Assembly (NCBI GenBank): GCA_963727465.1
Contig: CAVSGL010000010.1
Span: forward strand, 1 to 33,734
Direction of reading: 5' to 3'
DNA from: VRUE01 sp963727465
Lineage (GTDB): Bacteria > Actinomycetota > Thermoleophilia > Solirubrobacterales > 70-9
Length of the DNA: 33,734 nt
Both the position numbers and the translations under genes were made by a program. The notes beneath the pieces are model-generated. The model was not told where the DNA came from. It did no database searches and saw only the letters and a program-made list of their open reading frames with translations. This document shows, piece after piece, positions 24,628 through 30,600 of this stretch; the stretch's first letter is position 1, and each line of letters begins with the position of its first letter.

Positions 24628-24643
24628 GTTCTTAACCGAACCT
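24626..24643 (+). terminator. Small hairpin overlapping the stop of the flavoprotein gene
   Basis: AGGTTC (24626-24631) and GAACCT (24638-24643) form a six-base stem with a TTAACC loop. No T-run follows, so it is a weak terminator candidate; a binding site is equally possible. Confidence 0.25.
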
Positions 24644-24668
24644 GCACGGACCGCCGCGGGCGCCCACC

Positions 24669-24674
24669 TAGAAT
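24669..24674 (+). promoter_or_regulatory. Candidate -10 hexamer of the secreted-protein gene
   Basis: TAGAAT lies 14 bases before the ATG at 24689, giving a leader of only about eight bases. No -35 box was recognised. Confidence 0.35.
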
Positions 24675-24688
24675 TTCCCTGAGTCGGG

Positions 24689-25466
24689 ATGAAGCGCCTT
24701 GCCGTCATCGGGTTGCTGCTCACCGTGGCGCTTCTCGGCGCCGCGGGAGCCCGCGCGGAGATCTTCGGCGAAGGCGGCCTGCTGGTCAGCTTCAACGGTG
24801 GCTTCGCCCCCAGATCGCTGCCGCGCGACCGCGACGTTCCCGTGACGGTCAGGCTCAGCACGGCGATCAAGACCAGCGACGGCAGCCGCCCGCCGCGCCT
24901 GCGGCGGATCTCTTTCAGGGTCAACCGCTACGGGCGGATCCGCACCAGGGGGCTGCCCTCGTGCGCCGCCGCCGAGCTCGAGTTCGACCAGCTCCGCGAC
25001 CGCCCTGGAGCGCTGCCGGCGCGCCCTCGTCGGCCACGGCGGCTTCAACGCAAACGTCGAATTCCCCGGCCAGGAATCGATCCCGGTGCACGGGCGGGTG
25101 CTGGCCTTCAACGGCACGCTGCACGGCCGCCCGGCGGTCCTTCTCCACATCTACGGCTCGACCCCGGTCGACGTCACGATCGTGCTCCCCTTCACCCTTC
25201 GCCATCCGCGCCGCGGGCGCTTCGGCACGGTGCTCTCGGCCAAGGTCCCGAAGCTCGCCTCGGACCTCGGCTACGTCAGCGACATCTCGCTCACCTTCGA
25301 CCGCCGCTACAGATACCGGGGACGGCGCTACAGCTTCCTCAGCGCCCGCTGCGCGGCTCCCCACGGCTTCCCCGGAGCGATCTTCTCCTTCACCCGCGGC
25401 ACCTTCGCCTTCGCCGGCGGCAGGACGATCGCCACCACGCTGACCCGCGACTGCACGGTTCGCTGA
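24689..25466 (+). pseudogene. Secreted protein of a Solirubrobacterales-type family, frameshifted
   Basis: The start is a clear signal peptide ('MKRLAVIGLLLTVALLGAAGARA'-type; Lys/Arg, hydrophobic core, Ala-x-Ala). The mature part begins 'VSFNGGFAPRSLPRDRDVPVTV' and 'RISFRVNRYGRIRTRGLPSC'. At about base 24986 the frame must shift by +1 to continue as 'TSSATALERCRRALVGHGGF', 'IPVHGRVLAFNG', 'HIYGSTPVDVTIVLPF', 'DISLTFDRRYRYRGRRYSFLSA' and 'TRDCTVR', ending at TGA 25464-25466. Both halves belong to one recognisable secreted family of about 260 residues with unknown function. One surplus G in 'GAGTTCGACCAGC' explains the break. It may be a real mutation or a sequence error. Confidence 0.75.
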
Positions 25467-25481
25467 GATGCCTCCGACCGG

Positions 25482-26825
25482 TCAGCCGAAGATCCCGTCG
25501 GGTCGCCCGCGGGCAACCCAGGCCGACCAGAGGTAGAGCGCGACGAGCCCCGAGGCGAGCAGCGCGATCGCCGAATCGAGCCGCGTCAGGTTGAGCGCCA
25601 GGACGAGCGCGACGAGCGCCGCTCCGAGCAGGTTGAGCAGCATGCCGGCGCGGCGGCCGTCCCGGTGGCACATGCGGGCGCAGCCGAGCGTCGCGGCGAG
25701 GAAGCTGGCGAAGACCGAGACGGCGTAGAAATGGACCAGCTCCTGCTCATCTCCCCCCGCGCCGACGATCATCGCGGCGGCAACCAGGAGGACCGCGAAA
25801 ACCCCCCAATGGGCGACGAGGAAGCGGTTCTCGCGCCGCAACGGCTCCGGCAGCAGGCCGCGTTCCCCCTCACGGGCGAGCGCCGCCAGCGCCTTCAGCA
25901 CTCCGGAGCCGGCCAGGTAGGAGGAGGCCGCGGCGGCGAGCAGCAGCAGCGCGCTCAGCGCCTGGAAGGTCGCCAGCGGCGGGCCGCCGCCGACCGCCTG
26001 GCGGGCGATCTCCGCCAGCAGGGTCGAGTCGGCGCCCGGCAGCGGCACGTCGAGGCGCACGGCGAGCGCGGCAAAGCAGAGGGTGAGGCCGCCGACTATC
26101 GCCACCATCAGCCACAGCGTCAGGCGCCCGAACAGGCGCCGGGCGCCGTCGCCGAGCTGCGGCAGCTGGGCGATCGCGTCGGACGGCGCCTCCACCCCGG
26201 TCGCCAGCGCCATTCCCAGCGGCAGCGCCGTCAGCACCGCGGCCAGCGAGGCATCCGCCAGCAGCGGTCCGCCGACCGGCTCCCCGCCGGCTGCGGGGGC
26301 CGCCGGATCGGCGAACAGGCCGGCGACGAGCACCGCGGCGGCCATCAGGAGGAAGCCCTGCGTGGCGATCGCGAAGCCGATCCGGCCCCGGTGTCCGAGC
26401 AGAACGCCGGCCGCGACCAGCGCGGCGAGAGCGAGGGCGATCGGCAGGCGCAGCGACTCGAGTCCCGGCACGTAGGCGATCGCCGCGGCAGCGCCGGCCG
26501 AGCAGCTCACGGCGACGGTCAGCGTGAAGTCGACCAGCAGGGCGCCCAGCGGCAGGAACACCCAGTCGTCGCCGAACGCGGTGGCCACGGCCTTGGGGCC
26601 GCCGGCGCCGGATGGAAACCGCCCGATCAGCTGGTGATAGGTCGCGGCGACGACGACGATGATGCCGACGACGAGCGCCATCGTCGCCACCAGGCTGGCA
26701 GGATCGCCGTCGAGCGCCCGCAGGGCCGCCTCGATCGCGTAGGCGACCGAAGAGACGGGGTCCGCCATCACCGTGAACGAGAAGGCGACGAAGAGGTGGA
26801 GCCGCCCGAGCCTCACTCCGGACAC
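25482..26825 (-). CDS. APC-superfamily amino acid permease
   Basis: A 447-residue transporter with about 12 hydrophobic segments and the N-terminal 'DPVSSVAYAIEAAL' unwound-helix motif typical of APC permeases ('D.isSvay..e'). 'SGAGGPKAVATAFGDDW' (about 72-88) also fits. Charge is low between helices, and the C-terminus is short. It should import amino acids or related compounds by cation symport or exchange; the substrate is unknown. GTG start at 26825. It diverges from the GGDEF/HD-GYP gene across 47 bp, so shared control is possible. Confidence 0.85.
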   Translation of the reverse strand: MSGVRLGRLHLFVAFSFTVMADPVSSVAYAIEAALRALDGDPASLVATMALVVGIIVVVAATYHQLIGRFPSGAGGPKAVATAFGDDWVFLPLGALLVDFTLTVAVSCSAGAAAAIAYVPGLESLRLPIALALAALVAAGVLLGHRGRIGFAIATQGFLLMAAAVLVAGLFADPAAPAAGGEPVGGPLLADASLAAVLTALPLGMALATGVEAPSDAIAQLPQLGDGARRLFGRLTLWLMVAIVGGLTLCFAALAVRLDVPLPGADSTLLAEIARQAVGGGPPLATFQALSALLLLAAAASSYLAGSGVLKALAALAREGERGLLPEPLRRENRFLVAHWGVFAVLLVAAAMIVGAGGDEQELVHFYAVSVFASFLAATLGCARMCHRDGRRAGMLLNLLGAALVALVLALNLTRLDSAIALLASGLVALYLWSAWVARGRPDGIFG

Positions 26826-26828
26826 CTT

Positions 26829-26838
26829 CGATTAATCG
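26829..26838. promoter_or_regulatory. Perfect 10-bp palindrome in a divergent promoter gap
   Basis: CGATTAATCG lies between the permease and the GGDEF/HD-GYP gene, three bases before the permease GTG. It is AT-rich for this genome and could be an operator; nothing identifies the protein. Confidence 0.25.
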
Positions 26839-26872
26839 TCCGCGGGGCTTGTGCGCACGCCGATGCGGGTCG

Positions 26873-28141
26873 ATGTCTGTGCACATGCACCGCCTGCGGC
26901 CTGTCTGGCAAGCCGTTCTCGGACCGAGCGGCTGGCGCTCGATCGTCGGCCCGCTCGTTTTCGCCGTGGTCGGCATCGCGCTGCTGGTCTATGACCACCT
27001 CAACCAGCGGGTGCCCGCGCTCGTCTTCTGGCTGACCCTGGGGCTGATCGTCACGGTCTTCGCGCGGATGCTCGAAACCAACCGGCGGCAGTCGCGCGAG
27101 CTCGCCCAGCAACGGCGCGAAGCGGTCAACGACCGCGTCACCGGCCTGCGCAACAGGGCCAGCCTCGAAGCCGACATCGCCGCGGCGGCGGCCGCGGGCT
27201 CCGGCTGGGTCCTCGTGCTGCTCGAGCTCGAGGGCCTCGAGGCGCGCAACGACCGCCTCGGCTACGAGGCCGGCGACGCGGTGCTTCGCGAGGCGGCCCG
27301 AGGGCTGACCGAGGCCGTGGTGCCGCTCGGCGGAATCGGCTACCGGATCGCCGCCGGCAGGCTCGCCGTGCTCGTGCCGGTCGGCGATCGCCAGCTCGGT
27401 GAGATCGTCCTCGCCGCCACCGGCGCGCAGGGCCAGGGGGCGGGCGCGCTCACCGGCCGCTCCTATGGCGAGGTGACGATCCCGGCCGAGGCGACCGACG
27501 CCGACCTTGCCTTTCAGATCGCCGGCAGGCGGCTGTCGGCGCACCGGCAGCGCCGCCAGCGCTCGGCAAGGCGCCAGGCCCACTCCGTGCTGATGGCCGC
27601 GCTCGACGCACGGCGGCCGGAGCTGCGCGGCCAGCTGCGGGTGGTCGCGTACCGCGCGATCTCGCTCGCGCGCCGGCTGCGGCTCGACCGGGAGGAAATC
27701 GACGACATCGCCCTGGCCTCGGAGCTCCAGAAGATCGGCCTGCTCGCGGTCCCCGACGCCGTGCTCGAAAAGGACCGGCTGGACGAAGCCGAGCGCGCCA
27801 TGGTGCGCAGTCACACGGCGGAGGGCGCGCGGATCGTCAGCGCCGCCCCGGGCCTGGCCGGCGTCGCCCGCCTGCTCCGCGCCAGCGCCGAGCATTTCGA
27901 CGGCAGCGGATACCCCGATGGAGTGGCCGGCGAGGACATCCCTCTCGGGGCGCGGCTGATAGCGGTCGCGGTCGCCTTCGCGGCGATGACCGAGCGGCAG
28001 TCTCACCGCGAGCCGGTCGGCCCCGACGAGGCGCTGGCCGAGCTGCGTCGCCATAGCGGCAGTCAGTTCGATCCGCGCATCGTCGAGGCCCTCGCCGAAG
28101 ACCTCGCCGAAGAGGCGCGGCCCACGTCCCTTTCCGCCTAG
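26873..28141 (+). CDS. Membrane protein with degenerate GGDEF and HD-GYP domains
   Basis: A 422-residue protein with two membrane helices (about 26-42 and 48-66), a GGDEF-like domain (about 84-220) and an HD-GYP-like domain (about 250-410). The GGDEF fold is shown by 'DRVTGLRNRASLEADI' and 'LGYEAGDAVLREAARGL', but the signature reads AAGRL (160-164). In the HD-GYP part 'KIGLLAVPDAVLEK' and 'DGSGYPDG' are present, yet the HD pair is Ser283-Glu284, and the downstream Asp in 'AVADAFDA' is replaced in 'AVAVAFAA'. It is therefore probably a non-catalytic receptor or scaffold in cyclic-di-GMP signalling. Start ATG 26873; 26885 is an alternative. Confidence 0.85.
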   Translation: MSVHMHRLRPVWQAVLGPSGWRSIVGPLVFAVVGIALLVYDHLNQRVPALVFWLTLGLIVTVFARMLETNRRQSRELAQQRREAVNDRVTGLRNRASLEADIAAAAAAGSGWVLVLLELEGLEARNDRLGYEAGDAVLREAARGLTEAVVPLGGIGYRIAAGRLAVLVPVGDRQLGEIVLAATGAQGQGAGALTGRSYGEVTIPAEATDADLAFQIAGRRLSAHRQRRQRSARRQAHSVLMAALDARRPELRGQLRVVAYRAISLARRLRLDREEIDDIALASELQKIGLLAVPDAVLEKDRLDEAERAMVRSHTAEGARIVSAAPGLAGVARLLRASAEHFDGSGYPDGVAGEDIPLGARLIAVAVAFAAMTERQSHREPVGPDEALAELRRHSGSQFDPRIVEALAEDLAEEARPTSLSA

Positions 28142-28524
28142 GGCGCGTATTCCTGCGAGTACTTTTCGGCTTCTTCGATCCCCTTCTGGGCTTCTTCCTT
28201 GCCCTTTTCGATGCCCTTCTGCGCTTCCTTCTGCGCCTTTTCAATGCCCTTCTTGGCCTCGGCGGAGCCGCCGTTGACGCCCTGCTTGACTTCTTCTTCG
28301 GCCTTTTCGAAGCCCTTCTTCAGTTCCTTCTTGCCTTCTTCGATCCCCTGCTTCGCTTCTTCGAGGCCCTTTTCGACCCGTTCTTCGGCTTCGCTCACGC
28401 TCTTGTCTTCGCTGCTGCCGCCGCAGCCGGCCCAGGCGACCCCGGCGATTCCGATCGACAACACGACCAACAGGGCCGGCAGGCGCCGCCTCCGGGCTCG
28501 TTTCACCTCTCGTTGCTCTGGCAC
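28138..28524 (-). CDS. Putative lipoprotein with six 11-residue helical repeats
   Basis: A 128-residue protein: basic N-terminus, hydrophobic core ('LPALLVVLSIGIAGVAWAG') and Cys34 as probable lipid anchor, though Trp at -3 makes the lipobox atypical. Residues 56-121 are six tandem 11-residue units of the type E-A-x-K-G-I-E-x-x-x-x, strongly charged and Lys/Glu-rich, expected to form a long amphipathic helix or coiled coil as in LEA-like proteins. The start GTG 28524 was chosen for its ribosome site GGAGAGGAG at proper spacing. It converges on the GGDEF/HD-GYP gene with overlapping stops. Function unknown; an envelope spacer or stress protector is possible. Confidence 0.8.
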   Translation of the reverse strand: MPEQREVKRARRRRLPALLVVLSIGIAGVAWAGCGGSSEDKSVSEAEERVEKGLEEAKQGIEEGKKELKKGFEKAEEEVKQGVNGGSAEAKKGIEKAQKEAQKGIEKGKEEAQKGIEEAEKYSQEYAP

Positions 28525-28592
28525 TTCAGCTCCTCTCCATGAATGGGCGGACACACGCGGGCGCATTCTCGCCCAGAAGACCGCGCCAAGTC

Positions 28593-28598
28593 TAGGAT
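28593..28598 (+). promoter_or_regulatory. Candidate -10 hexamer of the phzF-like gene
   Basis: TAGGAT followed by six bases and the ATG at 28605, again a leaderless geometry. Confidence 0.4.
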
Positions 28599-28604
28599 CG
28601 ACCG

Positions 28605-29264
28605 ATGCCGGAGCTGCGCATTCTCCGTGTCTTCGTCAACGAGGACGGCGAGTGGGGCAACCCGCTGGGGGTGTTCCTCGACGGTCACGACGTGCCCGAG
28701 GGCGAGCGCCAGGACGTGGCCGCCGAGCTCGGCTTCAGCGAGACCGTCTTCGTCGAGGACCGCGGCAGCGGCCGGGTGCGGATCTTCACGCCGCAGGTCG
28801 AGCTGCCGTTCGCCGGCCACCCCGCCGTCGGCGTCGCCTGGCTGCTGGCGCGCGAGGGCTCGCCGGTCGATGCGCTGCGGACGCCGGCGGGCGAGGTCGG
28901 CGTGCGCTACGAGGGCGGCGACGCCTACGTCGCCGCCCGGCCCGAGTGGGCGCCGCCGTTCGCCTTCCGGCGGCTCGCTTCACCCGCCGAAGTGCGCGAG
29001 CTGGAAGCCGGCGCCGCGAAGGAGAACACCTACGCCTGGGCCTGGATCGATGAGGCGGCGGGGACGATCCGTGCGCGCTCCTTCGTCCCGCAGGCGGGCA
29101 TCGCCGAGGACGAGGCGACCGGCTCGGCCGCGATCGGGCTCTGCGCGAGGCTCTCGCGGCCGCTCGTCATCCACCAGGGCCACGGCTCGGTGGTGCGCTG
29201 TTTACCGATCGGCGCGGGCCGGGTAGAGGTAGGCGGCGGCGCACGCCTGGTCGAATCTCGATAG
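28605..29264 (+). CDS. PhzF-family epimerase/isomerase, short form
   Basis: A 219-residue member of the PhzF (diaminopimelate-epimerase-like) fold. Seen are 'VFVNEDGEWGNPLGVFLDG' with the family's N-terminal G-N-P-x-G/A-V, 'FSETVFVED' (catalytic Glu region), 'RIFTPQVELPFAGHPAVGVAWLL' and 'EDEATGSAAIGLCARL'. The glycine-rich phosphate/carboxylate-binding motifs of both halves are present. Usual members have 260-300 residues; this one is shorter, mainly in the second half. The substrate is unknown; no phenazine genes are nearby. It starts the plus-strand pair with the methyltransferase. Confidence 0.88.
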   Translation: MPELRILRVFVNEDGEWGNPLGVFLDGHDVPEGERQDVAAELGFSETVFVEDRGSGRVRIFTPQVELPFAGHPAVGVAWLLAREGSPVDALRTPAGEVGVRYEGGDAYVAARPEWAPPFAFRRLASPAEVRELEAGAAKENTYAWAWIDEAAGTIRARSFVPQAGIAEDEATGSAAIGLCARLSRPLVIHQGHGSVVRCLPIGAGRVEVGGGARLVESR

Positions 29265-29296
29265 CGTGCTCGGCGCTCGGTGGCCTTGACGTCACG

Positions 29297-29373
29297 GTTG
29301 CGTCGCCGGGCGTGGTTCGCGTCCGCCGTCCGGCGTGGCACGCATCTGAAGGAGTCGCCTCCGGCGACGCAAC
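29297..29373 (+). repeat. Perfect 13-bp inverted repeat in the methyltransferase leader
   Basis: GTTGCGTCGCCGG (29297-29309) and its exact reverse complement (29361-29373) enclose 51 bases that hold further G/C-rich self-complementarity, ending 15 bases before the ATG at 29389. The 124-bp gap also starts with the palindrome TGACGTCA (29287-29294). It could be a structured mRNA leader, a terminator for phzF, or an operator pair; no known riboswitch class is recognised. Confidence 0.55.
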
Positions 29374-29388
29374 GACAAAGAGGAGCGC

Positions 29389-30138
29389 ATGTCCCCCGTA
29401 TCTGAGGAAGACCTCCAGGTTCATCTGCCGCGAGCGGGCGCATTCGGGCTCGACCAGGACGAAGAGTTCTTTGAGATCGAGGAGAACGGCGAGCGCCGCC
29501 GCCTGCGCTGTCACGACTACGGCGAGATTTACTCCGTTCCCGGTCTATACGAGCGGATCTTTGCGGAGGTGCTGAGCTGCCGCTCGCCCCAGGTCGTGGT
29601 CGACCTGCTCGACGAGACGCTGGAGCAGAACGATGCCGACCCGAACGAGCTGCGCGCGGTCGACCTCGGCGCCGGAAACGGCATGGTGGCCGAAGAGCTG
29701 GACCGGATCGGCGCCGAGGAGATCGTCGGCGTCGACCTGCTGGAGGAGGCCAAGGAGGCGGCGGAAAGGGATCGCCCGGGCCTTTACGACGCCTACCACG
29801 CCCTCAACCTGACCGAGCTCGACCCGGACGTGCGCCGCGAGCTCGAGGCGCGTGGCTTCAATTGCCTCACCTGCGTCGCCGCGCTCGGCTTCGGGGACCT
29901 GCCTCCGGACGCCTTCCAGGCCGCCTACGACCTGGTCGCGCCGGGCGGCTGGATCGCCTTCAACATCCGCGACCAGTTCCTCGAAAACGGGGACTCCAGC
30001 GGCTTCTCCCGCCTGCTCAAGCGCATGTTCGAGAGCGGCGACCTGGTCGAGCACGCGCGTCACCGCTACCGGCACCGGGTCTCGGTCAGCGGCGAGCCGC
30101 TCTACTACGTCGCGGTGGTCGCGCAGAAAGCCGGCTGA
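29389..30138 (+). CDS. Class I SAM-dependent methyltransferase
   Basis: A 249-residue protein with SAM motif I 'AVDLGAGNGMVAEEL' (90-104), the acidic strand-2 end 'IVGVDLLEEA', and motif-like 'YDLVAPGGWIAFNIRDQFL' toward the C-terminal half (the usual 'L.pGG.l...' strand). The N-terminal 60 residues ('CHDYGEIYSVPGLYERIF') look like a lid. The substrate cannot be told. GAGGAG ahead of the ATG is a good ribosome site. The long inverted repeat in its leader hints at separate control from phzF. It converges on the small RHIM-like-motif gene across 39 bp. Confidence 0.88.
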   Translation: MSPVSEEDLQVHLPRAGAFGLDQDEEFFEIEENGERRRLRCHDYGEIYSVPGLYERIFAEVLSCRSPQVVVDLLDETLEQNDADPNELRAVDLGAGNGMVAEELDRIGAEEIVGVDLLEEAKEAAERDRPGLYDAYHALNLTELDPDVRRELEARGFNCLTCVAALGFGDLPPDAFQAAYDLVAPGGWIAFNIRDQFLENGDSSGFSRLLKRMFESGDLVEHARHRYRHRVSVSGEPLYYVAVVAQKAG

Positions 30139-30155
30139 GGGGATCGACAGGGCGC

Positions 30156-30174
30156 CGGCGGGCGCAGTCCGCCG
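30156..30174. terminator. Convergent hairpin between methyltransferase and the NTPase operon
   Basis: CGGCGG (30156-30161) and CCGCCG (30169-30174) with a seven-base loop, in the gap between convergent stops. GC-rich and without a T-run, but well placed to end both transcripts. Confidence 0.3.
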
Positions 30175-30177
30175 CGC

Positions 30178-30600
30178 TCAGCGCTCTTCCTCGGCGAGTT
30201 CGCGAAACTGCCCGGCGACCAGCTCGCCGGCGCTTTCGACGACCTTGCCGACGACGGGGTTGACGAGCGTGGCGACGACCGTCCCGACGAGCTGCGGCGC
30301 GTTGTCCCGAAACCAGCGGAGCGCCTTGCGGGCGCGATTCGCGTCCGGCTGCCCGGCCACGACCGCGCTCTCGAGCTCCGCCGCCTCGGCCAGGGCTTGC
30401 TCGCGTTGCGCGGGCGGGGCCTGCTCGCCGACCGCGCCGCGCAGATCGGCGAAGACCGCGCGCAGCTCCGCCGCCTCCTGGGGCGAGAGCCCGACCGTCT
30501 GGCTGACCTCGTTGTAATCGCCCACGGTCACCTGGCTGTGGGTCACGCTGCCGATGTCGATCCGGTACTTGCCGGCTTCGCCGTCGCCAGACATCATCAT
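30178..30600 (-). CDS. Small helical protein with RHIM-like N-terminal motif, partner of the NTPase
   Basis: A 140-residue protein. Residues 11-35 contain 'IDIGSVTHSQVTVGDYNEV', sharing I-G-x-V-x-x-S-Q-x-x-x-G-D-x-N with the N-terminus of the adjacent NTPase. The core V-x-V-G-D-x-N resembles the RHIM core of necroptosis kinases and the bacterial amyloid signalling motifs described at NLR loci. Residues 38-95 are predicted helices; residues 100-130 ('APQLVGTVVATLVNPVVGKV') form a hydrophobic, glycine/proline-marked segment that might insert into or lie on membrane. Its ATG cluster (30592-30600) overlaps the NTPase stop, so the two are cotranslated. An effector role is inferred; alternatives are an adaptor or inhibitor. 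Confidence 0.8.
   Translation of the reverse strand: MMMSGDGEAGKYRIDIGSVTHSQVTVGDYNEVSQTVGLSPQEAAELRAVFADLRGAVGEQAPPAQREQALAEAAELESAVVAGQPDANRARKALRWFRDNAPQLVGTVVATLVNPVVGKVVESAGELVAGQFRELAEEER

Noticed and set aside
21730..24924. A 1064-codon minus-strand frame across the flavoprotein and glycosyltransferase genes
   Set aside because: It contains no domain and runs antisense or out of frame to genes with complete catalytic motifs.
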